From an uncultured Desulfuromonadales bacterium (GTDB lineage Bacteria; Desulfobacterota; Desulfuromonadia; Geobacterales; CAIOGM01): a stretch of 42,268 bases of DNA. Where the stretch lies: the NCBI GenBank assembly GCA_903929485.1, contig CAIYUY010000257.1, positions 1-42,268 of the forward strand. The letters run 5' to 3'. The notes beneath the pieces are model-generated. The model ran no database searches, had not been told where the DNA came from, and saw only the letters and a list, made by a program, of their open reading frames with translations. The position numbers and the translations under genes are program-made. Positions 20,159 through 28,790 of this stretch are shown piece by piece. How positions within the stretch are numbered: the stretch's first letter is position 1; each line of letters starts with the position of its first letter.

Positions 20159-20517
20159 TGCCCACGGAACAACAACACGACTATCCATCATGTTTTAACC
20201 GACTCCTCAAAGACATTTTAAAAAAGTTCATAAAATCAAAACAGACCATACTGGTTTTACTGGCTTCACTCTCCCTTCGTCCTTCCGGGGGTGATCGTAT
20301 ACCAGGCTTTGCACCATTTGATCTGCGCAAGGTCCGTTTCGGCCTGCCAGAATATCGTATCGGTAAAAGTGGTGGCCTCAGAGTTATTTACATGGTGCAT
20401 CCATCCCGTGTTATCCCGCTGTTCATTTCAATTTATTTCAAAGGAGATTACCGATCCGAGCATGATGTTGTTGCGTTGGTAAAGAGCAATTTAAAAGAAA
20501 TATTGGAAACCCTCTAG
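20158..20517 (+). CDS. RelE/HigB-like toxin
   Basis: 119 aa. The second half matches RelE-superfamily toxins (COG4737 type): RIPGFAPFDLRKVRFGLPEY, then GKSGGLRVIYMVHPSR and the strand IPLFISIYFKGDY, then a terminal helix. Such toxins usually cleave mRNA at the ribosome or inhibit gyrase (ParE branch). The N-terminal 45 residues are an unusual basic/hydrophobic extension (LLKDILKKFIKSKQTILVLL). No antitoxin gene follows; the only coupled gene is upstream. Confidence 0.78.
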   Translation: MPTEQQHDYPSCFNRLLKDILKKFIKSKQTILVLLASLSLRPSGGDRIPGFAPFDLRKVRFGLPEYRIGKSGGLRVIYMVHPSRVIPLFISIYFKGDYRSEHDVVALVKSNLKEILETL

Positions 20518-20802
20518 CGCCGTTCAGGTTATCCTTCCGGGATAAAGTTACTGCCAAAGCTCCCCCTAAAATTGAAGCACTTCCAAAGCGTCCCCAAAAA
20601 AGAGCGAATCAGGATCATCACCCGAAGCGCCTGAAAAGTTTTCAAAATTACCACGATATCAATATGATCCCACTCAATCCCGCCCGATCCCACCCATTCC
20701 CGTCTACTGCCTAAGCGATTACCTTCTCACAGTAATTGCTCTTGATGCTCTCTAAGGTTGCTATGCGCATTACAGGGAAGCTGTTTCTTCAGGGATTATG
20801 AT
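20518..20802. other. Non-coding gap, no feature identified
   Basis: No open frame with support. Contains GATCCCACTCAATCCCGCCC-like runs of ATCCC repeats near 20668-20700. It may contain the outer end of the prophage, but no paired transposase-binding sites were found by eye. Confidence 0.4.
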
Positions 20803-21192
20803 ATGAGTATTATTGATAAAGCTGTGGCATTATATTGTGCTTGTAAAAACTACTTCAGGTGGAAGAAATTTATAAAACAACACAATTTATAGAAACTCAA
20901 AAAAAACATTGCAGCAAAGTATTCAGCACTTTATGAAAATGCAAAATCCAAAGATTCAGAGCTATATACGGATGAAAATATATACAAGATTCATTCTGCA
21001 TTTATGGAAAATCCGTGTATAGCTACAGCATCATCGGTTGTAACTTTAGATAATAAATCAATTGAGTTGTTTATAAGAAAAGGCGAGACGCAAATCACAG
21101 TTAACGAATGGAAATGTATTTTATTAGCAAAAGATGGAAAGATACCTTTTTCGTTAGTTGGTCCATTATCGCGGCATTTGCCAAAAAGCTGA
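20803..21192 (+). pseudogene. AT-rich ORF with in-frame amber codon
   Basis: One frame runs from the ATG at 20803 to TGA at 21192, interrupted only by TAG at 20890-20892. Before the stop: MSIIDKAVALYCACKNYF. After it: LKKNIAAKYSALYENAKSK and later KSIELFIRKGETQITV. The composition (AT-rich, Lys/Ile-rich) differs sharply from all neighbours, pointing to recent transfer. If the TAG is real, only a 29-aa peptide or an internal-start 62-aa protein (21004) would be made. No family recognised. Confidence 0.55.
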
Positions 21193-21211
21193 AAACACCC
21201 TCTGTCGTGCC

Positions 21212-21371
21212 GGTCCCTGTGGTGAGGTCCGGCCCGTTCGATACCAGTATTTACCAGCCTGCCATGAGGTCCGGTTGCGCCGGGTCAAAGCCAGGTTTTA
21301 TCAGGTGCTCAAGGGGTCCGGTTCAAAAGGTCCGGTTCAACTGTAGTTTTCTCTACCTGTCACGGGGTCCG
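21212..21371. repeat. Scattered GGTCC(GG) repeats
   Basis: Six GGTCC copies in 160 bp (21212, 21226, 21268, 21315, 21329, 21366); two are extended as GGTCCGGTTCAA with 14-bp spacing. This region (21193-21547) has no supported gene. Confidence 0.5.
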
Positions 21372-21547
21372 CTTCCTGGTGGCAATATCACCGTGATCTC
21401 CCCTTACATCCCTCGGCTCACGCTTTATCTCAATGATGACGAGGCAACCGTTGGAATCAAGAGCCGCCAGGTCGCATTCGCCCTTGGAGGTCGTAGCGGT
21501 TACAATTCGACACCGCAAGCAAACTTCCTGCACTTAAAAGCTAACTG

Positions 21548-21684
21548 TGATGCTTTCGCAAATTCTGTCATTGCGAGCGAAGCGAAGCAATCCAGTATCT
21601 CTCTAACACCATGAAACTACTGAGATTGCTTCGTCGCTTCGCTCCTCGCAATGACGTCTTAAAAGAGAATTTGCGAGAGCATCA
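21548..21684. mobile_element. MITE-like inverted-repeat element
   Basis: Terminal inverted repeats TGATGCTTTCGCAAATTCT (21548-21566) and AGAATTTGCGAGAGCATCA (21666-21684) match with one difference. Inside lies a second inverted pair, TCATTGCGAGCGAAGCGAAG and its near complement. The whole can fold into one long hairpin. No ORF inside. The inner sequence belongs to a widespread class of hairpin repeats in bacterial genomes. Confidence 0.7.
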
Positions 21685-21772
21685 ACTGTGAACAGAACAC
21701 ACATTCGGTCAGAAACGACTCCGGCCACAAATCACTTTTTTGTGGGACGCAGTCGAGCCCAAGAAATCGCTT

Positions 21773-21839
21773 TGCGGGTATTCTTGGGTATCCCATAGGG
21801 TAGGGCTTTTGCGGGTATTATCGGGTATGATTGCGGGTA
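21773..21839. promoter_or_regulatory. Phased TGCGGGTA direct repeats upstream of fic
   Basis: TGCGGGTA at 21773, 21810 and 21832, with TTGGGTA at 21784, TAGGGTA near 21797 and TCGGGTA at 21821. Spacing is about one helical turn (11-13 bp), all on one face. The array ends just before the ribosome-binding site (AAGGAG) of the fic gene, so it is probably an operator for a regulator of that gene. Confidence 0.65.
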
Positions 21840-21852
21840 AGGAGAAGTCACA

Positions 21853-22275
21853 ATGATAAACGGCATTACCATTGACGCGACCGTGCTGAATCTGATCGCC
21901 GAACTGGACGAGTTCAAGGGACGATGGGAGATGCTTGGTTGCCTCGCACCTGATATCCTCCGGTCGCTGAAAAAGGTCGCCACGATAGAGTCGGTAGGCT
22001 CTTCCATCCGGATCGAGGGATCTCGCCTGTCAGACTTTGAAGTAGAGGTGCTGCTGGCGAACCTGGACATCTCCTCCTTCAAATCGCGTGACGAGGAAGA
22101 GGTGGCCGGGTATGCCGAGGCCATGAGCACGGCATTTGACTCGTGGGAGCAGATCCCGCTGACGGAGAACTACATCAAGCAGTTCCACGGGATACTGCTG
22201 AACGTCAACCGGAATACGGCCAAGCTACATTTCCGTCAACTGGTAGAAAGCAGCGCAATCTATAATTTTTCCTGA
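21853..22275 (+). pseudogene. Fic-family protein, C-terminally truncated
   Basis: 140 aa. The first 120 residues match the N-terminal part of Fic proteins: the inhibitory-helix-like motif GSSIRIEGSRLSDFEVEVLL, then SRDEEEVAGYAEAM and TENYIKQFHGILL. The catalytic HPFxxGNGR loop and everything after are absent; from about 22212 the sequence diverges (RNTAKLHFRQLVESS) and stops. Full Fic proteins run to about 300-380 aa, so the AMP-transferase core has been deleted. The break lies just before the opposite-strand thiamine-binding gene. Start chosen by AAGGAG upstream. Confidence 0.78.
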
Positions 22276-22556
22276 ACACTCCTGATTTTGTCTTCCATCG
22301 TCTGGTCGCGATCCGTCCGGGTTCCGGCTTTGATTGTGGTGGTTATCCGGGGGGCACCCATGTCATGCACGACCTCATGGCAACGTTTGATAGCCGCAAA
22401 GACATCATCCCATTCACCTTCAATGTTCGTACCGTATGAATGCAGCGCTATTTTCAGGCCCGCTTCCTTGAGCACCTTTTCACAGGCCGCTATATAGGAA
22501 GAAAGAGAGACACCCACGCCAATCGGTACAATGCAGAGATCGACCAACACCTTCAT
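22260..22556 (-). CDS. Thiamine-binding protein, MTH1187/YkoF-like
   Basis: 98 aa, DUF77/MTH1187 family: VDLCIVPIGVGVSLSSYI at the N-terminus, LHSYGTNIEGEWDDVFAAI in the middle and helix CHEVVHDMGAPRI then strand TTTIKAGTRTD. These ferredoxin-like proteins bind thiamine or its pyrimidine part and often oligomerise. Length is the family norm. It is monocistronic, convergent with the broken fic gene whose last bases overlap it. Confidence 0.87.
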   Translation of the reverse strand: MKVLVDLCIVPIGVGVSLSSYIAACEKVLKEAGLKIALHSYGTNIEGEWDDVFAAIKRCHEVVHDMGAPRITTTIKAGTRTDRDQTMEDKIRSVQEKL

Positions 22557-22633
22557 ATCCTGACTCCTCCAAAGTTAATAATCCCACTCTCCACGCTGCT
22601 GTCCGGGCTCCGATGATCAAGACCCCCGATTTC

Positions 22634-25600
22634 TCAAAACCACCCATTCTCACTCCGCTGCCAGATGAAGTTATAGACCTTCCGAGCGGCCTGGCTTTTG
22701 TCGTCGGAGGTAAAGGGTGGATCGGGGAGGTTCCTGTGTAGTTCATCCAGGATGAAAACCTCAACCTCCGCCTGGGTCTGCTCCTTCCGGGTCCACTGCT
22801 CCAGCGGCGCCAGGAGCTCCTGCAAGGATTTCAGTAATCCCCGACTTCCGACTTTCAACCGTTCCCGGTCGCTCTTGCTCAGGTCGTCACGGTGCAGCAG
22901 GCAGAAGAGGGCATATTCCTCTTCGCTTAATCCCTCTTCGGCGGCCCGCCGTTGTTCCGCGTCGAGACTCGCGGCAAGGTCGGCCAGCCGGGAAAAAGTC
23001 TCCTCCATGCTCACCCGATCCTTTTCCCGGTTGTAATCCGCGATGATCTCCTGGTATCGCTTGTAGTAATCCATCCGCTGGGAATTCTGCCTCAACATCA
23101 GGACCAGCTTCCGCTCCACGATCTCCCGGATGTCCTGGATGGCGGTGGCCTTGCGTCGTATCTTCTTGGCAAACTCCTGTTGCAATTTTTCCAGATCAAG
23201 GGCGCTCAGGTCGTAGAGTTTGCTCTCAGTCGGTGGTTCGGCCACTGTAGAGTGGGCATTGATCGCCTCGTTGACGATCCGGTGCAGCTCCTTGAGGAGT
23301 TCCGCCACGTCAGCCGTATCGCGCCGCTCGGAGAGCTTCTTGTAGATCGCCTCGATGTTGTCATGGCGTTCGGCGTAGAGGTGAGCTGACGGCTCCATCA
23401 GCAGCCCCTTGAAGCGGATGAAGATCTGTCGGGCCATGATCTCGAAGCGCCTCTTGCTTTCGTCGGAGGTGTAGACCGCATCCACGGCATCGGCCAGCGC
23501 CTGGATACGGATAAAGCCCTTGCTGCCGATCATCTCTTCGGCATGAAAGCCGAGGCTGACCAGGTGCTGTTCCGTCGCCTCGATGGCCGCCAGCAGCGCC
23601 TTCACCACCCGCTCTTCCACCGGGGCGACGATCTCTTCTCCGCCGGCGCCGTCATCACCAAGGGCATACGTCGCCAGCGCCTCCCGCAGGCTCTTGAGCA
23701 TGCCATTGTAGTCGACGATGAGGCCGAAATCCTTGCCGGGGTAGCGCCGGTTGGCGCGGGCGATGGCCTGCATGAGGGTGTGTGCCTTCATCGGCTTGTC
23801 GATGTAGAGGGTTGAGAGGCACTCCACGTCGAAGCCGGTGAGCCACATGGCGCAGACGATGGCGACCCGGAAGGGGTGTTCCGGATTCTTGAAGGCCGAT
23901 TCCACGTCCACCCGCTTGCCGTCGGCGGTCTCGAACCCCTGCTTCATGATGGTCCGGTGGGGGATGATGTCGATCCCCCACTTCTTGAAGTCGGCCACCT
24001 CGTTCTGGGCCTCGCTGATAATGATCTCGATGATGGTGCTTTCCAGCCACGCCGCCTGTGCCGCGAGCTTGTTCCGCTCGTCCGTCAGCATTTTACGGGT
24101 TTCGTGGTCACAGGGGATTTCTAGAGCCGCCTCGCGGGCGAGGATTTCTTTCCTGATCGCCGCCAGCTTCGACTTCCACTTGGGCATGATGAGTTTATGC
24201 ATCCGGGCGCAGGTGACCTTGTCCACGCAGACCAGCATGGGCTTACCCGATTCCCAGCGGGTGGTGGCGTGTTCCACGAAATCGGCGGCGATCTTTGCCA
24301 GTCGGTCGTCGGCGGTGATCACCTCGTAATCCTTCCCCAGCAGTTTTTCCAGTAAGGCTTCCTGATCCGGGTCCAGCTCGACTCTGGCGATGGCGTCGGC
24401 GATCCGGTCATTCAGGTCCAGCCGGGCAATACCCAGCTTCTCCCCCCGGTTCTCATAGACCAGCTTCACCGTCGCGCCATCCTGCTCGGAACGTTTAAAG
24501 TCGTAGCAAGAGACGTAACTGCCGAAGATCCGCCGGGTCAGATTGTCGTTTTTAAAGAGCGGAGTGCCCGTAAAGCCGATGAAGGACGCGTTGGGAAGGG
24601 CCAGCCGCATGTTTCGCGCCAGCCTGCCTGCCTGGGTGCGGTGGGCTTCGTCGGAGATGACGACGATATCATCCCGGCGGCTGTACGGTTCTTCGTGGTT
24701 TATCTCCTGATTGAACTTGTGGATCAGGCTGAAGATGTAGCGATGGTTCTGCTTGAGAAGCTGCTCCAGCTCCTTGCCGGAACTTGCCCGAGGTGTCTGC
24801 TCGTTGACCACGCCGCAGCCGACAAAGGTTCGGTAAATTTGGCTATCCAGGTCATTGCGGTCAGTCATGAGGACGAAAGTAAAGTTCCCCGGCACCAGTC
24901 GCCGGACCTTTTCGGTGAAGAAGGCCATGGAGTAGGACTTGCCGCTCCCTTGGGTATGCCAGAAAACGCCCAGTCTCCCCAGGTCGGGATGGGCCGCTTC
25001 CGGCAGCATGAGGGTGCGCGGCTCTGCATTCAACTCTCCCATGCCCCGCGCCAACATTTCCTCCCCTTCACGCCTGTCCTGAGCGTGGTCCCCGAGCGGA
25101 GTCGAGGGGAAGTCGAAGGAGGGAGGGTCAGGGAGGGGATGGGGTTGTTCCTTGTCCGTCATCTGTTCGGGAGGGAGCTCGACCAGCCGATAGGTAACCC
25201 GCTGCTCCGGCGGGAACCGGAGTTTCAACTCTTCCTGGCGCACCACCGCTGCTACCGCGTTATTGACTCCCAGGACCTGATGGTTGCGGGCCACCACCTT
25301 GCGAATCGATCCCGGCTTGCCGGCATCGAACAGGATGAAGTTCTCGATGATATCCAGCAACCGTTCATGACCCAGCATCCCGTTGAGGAGCACCTCCGCC
25401 TCCACGCTTCCCGACTCCCGTTCCTCCAGTCGTTTCCACTGAGCGAAATGCTCCCAGGAGCTGGTGATGGAACCGTAGCGCGCCCGGTGACCGTTGCTGA
25501 CGATGAGGAAGGCGTTGTGATGGAAGGCATGGGCGATGACCTGCTCGTCCAGGTAATCCTTCAGGTTCCCCTCGAACCCGGCCCGGATATTTCGGTAGAC

Positions 25601-26128
25601 CGCTTTCAGTTCGATGAAAACCAGGGGGAGGCCGTTGACGAAACAGACCAGATCGGCCCGGCGGTTGTAGTGGGGACTCCGGAGCCCGGTGATCTTCAGC
25701 TCTCGCACCGCCTGGAAGCGGTTGTTGGGCACCCCGTTGGTGGAACCGTTGCTGAAGTCGATAACTTTCGCCTGGGCATGACGCAGGGTCCCGCTGGCCT
25801 CGCGGTAACTCACCGGGACACCGTCACGGATCATCTTGAAGAATGCTTGATTCTGTTGGATGAGGGACCGGGTGAAATCGTGGTGGGAAAGTTTGGTGAC
25901 CGCCTCATGGACAGCGGTGGGGGGAAGCTGGGGGTTCAGTTGCGCCACTGCCCGGCTTAGTTCGCGCTTGAGGACGACATCACGGGTATCGGTTCGCCCC
26001 AGCAGGCTGTCCGGGCCGAAGTCCTCCTGATTCCAGGCATAGACACTTTCCAATCCCAGCGCCTGCTCCAGGTGTTCGGCAAAGGTAGTTTGTACCAGCC
26101 GGTCTTCACTGTTGATGTCGGTGATCAT
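22634..26128 (-). CDS. hsdR: Type I restriction enzyme R subunit
   Basis: 1164 aa motor and nuclease subunit. N-terminal nuclease motif: D159 with E173-x-K175 (RADLVCF, FIELKA). Superfamily 2 helicase: Walker A TQGSGKS near residue 393, DEAH (VVISDEAH), motif III FTGTP, and later motif VI QAIARANRR. The C-terminal helical domain contacts the methylase. ATP-driven translocation is followed by cleavage of unmethylated DNA. Residues about 325-358 (FDFPSTPLGDHAQDRREGEE) come from repeat DNA and form a Pro/acid-rich insert before the motor. Last gene of the operon. Confidence 0.96.
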   Translation of the reverse strand: MITDINSEDRLVQTTFAEHLEQALGLESVYAWNQEDFGPDSLLGRTDTRDVVLKRELSRAVAQLNPQLPPTAVHEAVTKLSHHDFTRSLIQQNQAFFKMIRDGVPVSYREASGTLRHAQAKVIDFSNGSTNGVPNNRFQAVRELKITGLRSPHYNRRADLVCFVNGLPLVFIELKAVYRNIRAGFEGNLKDYLDEQVIAHAFHHNAFLIVSNGHRARYGSITSSWEHFAQWKRLEERESGSVEAEVLLNGMLGHERLLDIIENFILFDAGKPGSIRKVVARNHQVLGVNNAVAAVVRQEELKLRFPPEQRVTYRLVELPPEQMTDKEQPHPLPDPPSFDFPSTPLGDHAQDRREGEEMLARGMGELNAEPRTLMLPEAAHPDLGRLGVFWHTQGSGKSYSMAFFTEKVRRLVPGNFTFVLMTDRNDLDSQIYRTFVGCGVVNEQTPRASSGKELEQLLKQNHRYIFSLIHKFNQEINHEEPYSRRDDIVVISDEAHRTQAGRLARNMRLALPNASFIGFTGTPLFKNDNLTRRIFGSYVSCYDFKRSEQDGATVKLVYENRGEKLGIARLDLNDRIADAIARVELDPDQEALLEKLLGKDYEVITADDRLAKIAADFVEHATTRWESGKPMLVCVDKVTCARMHKLIMPKWKSKLAAIRKEILAREAALEIPCDHETRKMLTDERNKLAAQAAWLESTIIEIIISEAQNEVADFKKWGIDIIPHRTIMKQGFETADGKRVDVESAFKNPEHPFRVAIVCAMWLTGFDVECLSTLYIDKPMKAHTLMQAIARANRRYPGKDFGLIVDYNGMLKSLREALATYALGDDGAGGEEIVAPVEERVVKALLAAIEATEQHLVSLGFHAEEMIGSKGFIRIQALADAVDAVYTSDESKRRFEIMARQIFIRFKGLLMEPSAHLYAERHDNIEAIYKKLSERRDTADVAELLKELHRIVNEAINAHSTVAEPPTESKLYDLSALDLEKLQQEFAKKIRRKATAIQDIREIVERKLVLMLRQNSQRMDYYKRYQEIIADYNREKDRVSMEETFSRLADLAASLDAEQRRAAEEGLSEEEYALFCLLHRDDLSKSDRERLKVGSRGLLKSLQELLAPLEQWTRKEQTQAEVEVFILDELHRNLPDPPFTSDDKSQAARKVYNFIWQRSENGWF
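25074..25122. repeat. Composite CTGAGC..GTCGAAG repeat inside hsdR
   Basis: CCTGAGCGTGGTCCCCGAGC and GGAGTCGAGGGGAAGTCGAA, an extended variant of the family, translated in frame between nuclease and helicase domains. Confidence 0.75.
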
Positions 26129-26168
26129 GGTCGCCTTATTTGGGAAATGTTAGGGGAAATTCCGCGGC

Positions 26169-26921
26169 TCATATATGTTTGGTCCCTTTGCATTCCGGGT
26201 AACCGGAGCACCCCAGAAATTGCGCCCCTGCGTTTTTCCCCTGCTTTGCCGTGCGGAGCACCATGAGCTTGCCGCATAACGGGCAATTGGGAAAAGCTCC
26301 AGTGTCAGCCCGATCCGACCGATGATCACTTTTTCGCTCTTGCAGCCGTGCTGCCGCCAGTTGTTCGCTGTAGCCGCCTTCGTGGATGAAGTTCTGCTCA
26401 AGAGCTCGAATGAGCTGGTCGAGCAGGTAGTTTGTCTGGTGGATCAGGCAGATGAGCGTATTGGCGACGATGGCAGGGTCGGGGTTTTGCAGCCAGGCGG
26501 CGTAAGCGTCGCGATCGGTCTGATCGGGCTGATCAGAGTGATCTGACCGATCAGTTAGCCCCTTCCCCACACCCCTTACCGCTATTGCCTCGGGGGCGTC
26601 TTTGGCCCATTGTCGCTTGCCATGCTGCCGAATGTAGTCTTCGTAATCCAGCAGCAGTTCGTCCAGACTGGCGCGGGCGACATTGACCAGCCGCAGCTCG
26701 GTCTGGCTGGAGGTGGCCGAGGCCCGACTCCCCTCGGCGATATTCTGCCGTCCGCTCCGGGCGGCTTGCACCATCTGGTCAACCAGGCGTGAGTGCTTGT
26801 CTATGAACCGTTCGCAGAACGACACCGTGGCGTCATAGATCAGCGTTGAGGTTCGGAACGAGCGGAGCGTTCGATAGCCGCCGCTGGGGCGCAGCTTCTT
26901 GTAACCGGCGGGCTCACTCAT
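26169..26921 (-). CDS. Four-helix-bundle protein with C-terminal zinc ribbon
   Basis: 250 aa. The N-terminal part resembles the four-helix-bundle (23S rRNA intervening-sequence, S23) family: LVDQMVQAARSGRQNIAEGS and ARASLDELLLDYEDYI. The C-terminus is a topoisomerase-type zinc ribbon: CPLCGKLMVLRTAKQG ... FLGCSGYPECKGT. Proteins of this four-helix-bundle-suffix kind are found inside some type I restriction operons; their role is unknown. It overlaps hsdS by 4 bp (ATGA). The linker contains GATCAGACCGATC-type microrepeats (LTDRSDHSDQPDQTDRD). Confidence 0.82.
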   Translation of the reverse strand: MSEPAGYKKLRPSGGYRTLRSFRTSTLIYDATVSFCERFIDKHSRLVDQMVQAARSGRQNIAEGSRASATSSQTELRLVNVARASLDELLLDYEDYIRQHGKRQWAKDAPEAIAVRGVGKGLTDRSDHSDQPDQTDRDAYAAWLQNPDPAIVANTLICLIHQTNYLLDQLIRALEQNFIHEGGYSEQLAAARLQERKSDHRSDRADTGAFPNCPLCGKLMVLRTAKQGKNAGAQFLGCSGYPECKGTKHI

Positions 26922-28138
26922 ACGGCAATCTCCCCGCTCATCAGCTTCGGCAGCAGCAGGTCGCGGGCGGTGCGGAGTTTCTGGTTTTGCAACCGCAAAT
27001 TATGTGATTGTGCCATTTGCTGTTCCACAAATTCGTTGAAGGCTGAGACGAGAGGTTTTATCGGCACAGTTACGACAGCCCGTTCAAAATCGCCTGAGAC
27101 AACAGCCGGATAAGCTGCGCCCTTTGCGTGGTTTGACAGATAACCGACAAATGATTCTGTAGTTAGCGCTTGGTACAGGTAAGAAGTCGGTAGATATCGT
27201 GGAGTAATAACGGCAAATCCAGTTGACGCGACCAGGTTTTCTGGTGGGTTCCAAATTACGGCATGCGATCTCCGATTGGGCCGAACGCACGACCAGATAA
27301 TGTCTCCATGCTTGACGACACGGCGTGCTCTACTTGGGGCATCACGGAAAATATATATAGTCGTGTCATCAATTGAGCCCGGAGAAACAGAAGAAATATC
27401 AATATACTCAACATCTCCATCGTAACTGTTGCTGATATTGGTTTGGTTGATTTCGGCAACATCCCCCAGCTTCTTCCTTTCCCACCCCACCGGCACCCCG
27501 TCAACGATGCGGGTATGCTCATGGCCGGGGAAGCGGAGGCGAACGAACCACTCGTTGTACAGTTGCCGCGCCGTCTCCTCCAGCAGCACCATCCGTCGCC
27601 GGTTGTTTTCGATCAGGTCATCGTAGGCGGAGAGGGTGGAGGCGATTTTGTGCTGAGCCTTGATTGATGGAAAACGTACTGGTAATTTTGCGACAATACC
27701 AGCGCTGAGATTAAGCATTGTCGTTCCTACTGAGTTTTGGAGCAACCACTTTACAACATGGTCTTGTTCCATAAAATAGTAGAGATATTCTGGCGCAAGT
27801 TTTTTACCATCGAGCTCAATCTTGATACAGCCTGTTCCACAGATCCAACCTACTTGATCTTCCCTGATAAATGCTCTTTTTGTAATCTCTCCCCGACGCG
27901 GCAAAACAATTGTTCTTAATTTTATTTTGTGCCGCTCAAGCCGGTTCGCCATCTCCTCTGAAATATGTGCGATAGAATCGACTGATACTTGTCCATCAGC
28001 AATGTCTTTGGGCATAATTACTGGTATGCCTTCAGATTGATAATCAGCTTGATGGAGTTGTGCGCCAAATGGTCCGGTTTGAATTAACCCGCCATCTTGT
28101 TTAACTATTTCTCCAAGAGTTGAGTCCTGCCACTTCAT
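26918..28138 (-). CDS. hsdS: Type I restriction specificity subunit
   Basis: 406 aa with two target-recognition domains. The first (about 1-190) ends in the conserved LPVRFPSIKAQHKIASTL and helix AYDDLIENNRRRMVLLEETA. The second starts at GWERKKLGDVAEINQT and ends in a second helix EQQMAQSHNLRLQNQKLRTA then RDLLLPKLMSGEIAV, the classical C-terminal signature. It sets the bipartite DNA target for both methylation and cleavage. Overlaps genes on both sides by 4 bp. Confidence 0.95.
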   Translation of the reverse strand: MKWQDSTLGEIVKQDGGLIQTGPFGAQLHQADYQSEGIPVIMPKDIADGQVSVDSIAHISEEMANRLERHKIKLRTIVLPRRGEITKRAFIREDQVGWICGTGCIKIELDGKKLAPEYLYYFMEQDHVVKWLLQNSVGTTMLNLSAGIVAKLPVRFPSIKAQHKIASTLSAYDDLIENNRRRMVLLEETARQLYNEWFVRLRFPGHEHTRIVDGVPVGWERKKLGDVAEINQTNISNSYDGDVEYIDISSVSPGSIDDTTIYIFRDAPSRARRVVKHGDIIWSCVRPNRRSHAVIWNPPENLVASTGFAVITPRYLPTSYLYQALTTESFVGYLSNHAKGAAYPAVVSGDFERAVVTVPIKPLVSAFNEFVEQQMAQSHNLRLQNQKLRTARDLLLPKLMSGEIAV

Positions 28139-28482
28139 ACCTTCTCCTCAACATTCTCCTGAGTGCTATTTTTCCGTTCGCCCTGAGCTTGTCGAAGGGC
28201 ACATTTTGATTTCGCTAATCTGGAAACTTCTTCCCAGTCACCTCGCATCATTGCCTCTTTCTTTGCCCTGCTCCAGCTTTTTATCTGTTGTTCCGCAGCG
28301 AGCGCTTCTAATCTGGTATGAAATACCTCACAGTACACAAGCTGAACCGGGAGCCGTTTGTGCGTGTAGCAGGTAGCTATTGCTCCGCTGTGATGCTCCG
28401 CCAGACGTTTTTCGAGATTGTCAGTATGCCCGGTATAATAGCTCTTATCGGAACACCTGAGAATGTATACGTAAAAGTCCAT
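28135..28482 (-). CDS. GIY-YIG nuclease-fold protein
   Basis: 115 aa, URI-type GIY-YIG family: FYVYILRCSDKSYYTGHTDN, then LEKRLAEHHSGAIATCYT, with the basic VQLVYCEVFHTRLEALAAEQ following. Stand-alone members are common and often of unknown role; some act on damaged DNA. The C-terminus (ALRQAQGERKNS) is translated from a CTGAGC..GTCGAAG repeat, so the natural end may be shorter. It overlaps hsdS by 4 bp and so is transcribed with the restriction operon, perhaps as a late insertion. Confidence 0.85.
   Translation of the reverse strand: MDFYVYILRCSDKSYYTGHTDNLEKRLAEHHSGAIATCYTHKRLPVQLVYCEVFHTRLEALAAEQQIKSWSRAKKEAMMRGDWEEVSRLAKSKCALRQAQGERKNSTQENVEEKV
28179..28201. repeat. GCCCTGAGCTTGTCGAAGGGC element
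   Basis: Classic CTGAGC..GTCGAAG hairpin inside the 3' end of the GIY-YIG gene. Confidence 0.85.
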
Positions 28483-28790
28483 ATTGATCTAACCTTGCGG
28501 ATTTATTTGCCCTTCGACAAGCTCAGGGCGAACGGATGTGGGATTTGCAACGAATACATTTTCCGTTCATGGTGAGTTCTTCGACATGCCTGTTTTGAGC
28601 ATAGTCGAAGGGCTTAGGGCGAACGGAGCTAGGTGATTCGCTACCGCAATATAGTCGGCGTTAGTGTTCCGCTCATGGTTCGACAGGCTCACCACGAACG
28701 GAACACAAGCCAATTAATAGCCTGAATCCGTTCACCCTGAGCTTGTCGAAGGGTGCAATTTTACTATGCGGATTTAAGATGATGACGAGT
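28483..28790. repeat. Non-coding gap filled with CTGAGC..GTCGAAG hairpin repeats
   Basis: Copies near 28510-28535, 28590-28625, 28676-28700 and 28732-28755, often with CGAACGG on one side, separate hsdM from the GIY-YIG gene. No ORF or promoter supported. Confidence 0.8.

Noticed and set aside
20158-20517. Toxin as part of the phage repressor operon
   Set aside because: It is on the same strand but separated by the 139-aa gene and has no operator repeats; membership of the prophage cannot be decided.
19673-20802. Exact prophage end (attachment site)
   Set aside because: No transposase-binding repeats or matching short duplication could be identified by eye, and the other end is outside the window.
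21773-21839. Iterons of a replication origin
   Set aside because: No Rep or partition gene nearby; position at the fic ribosome-binding site points to an operator.
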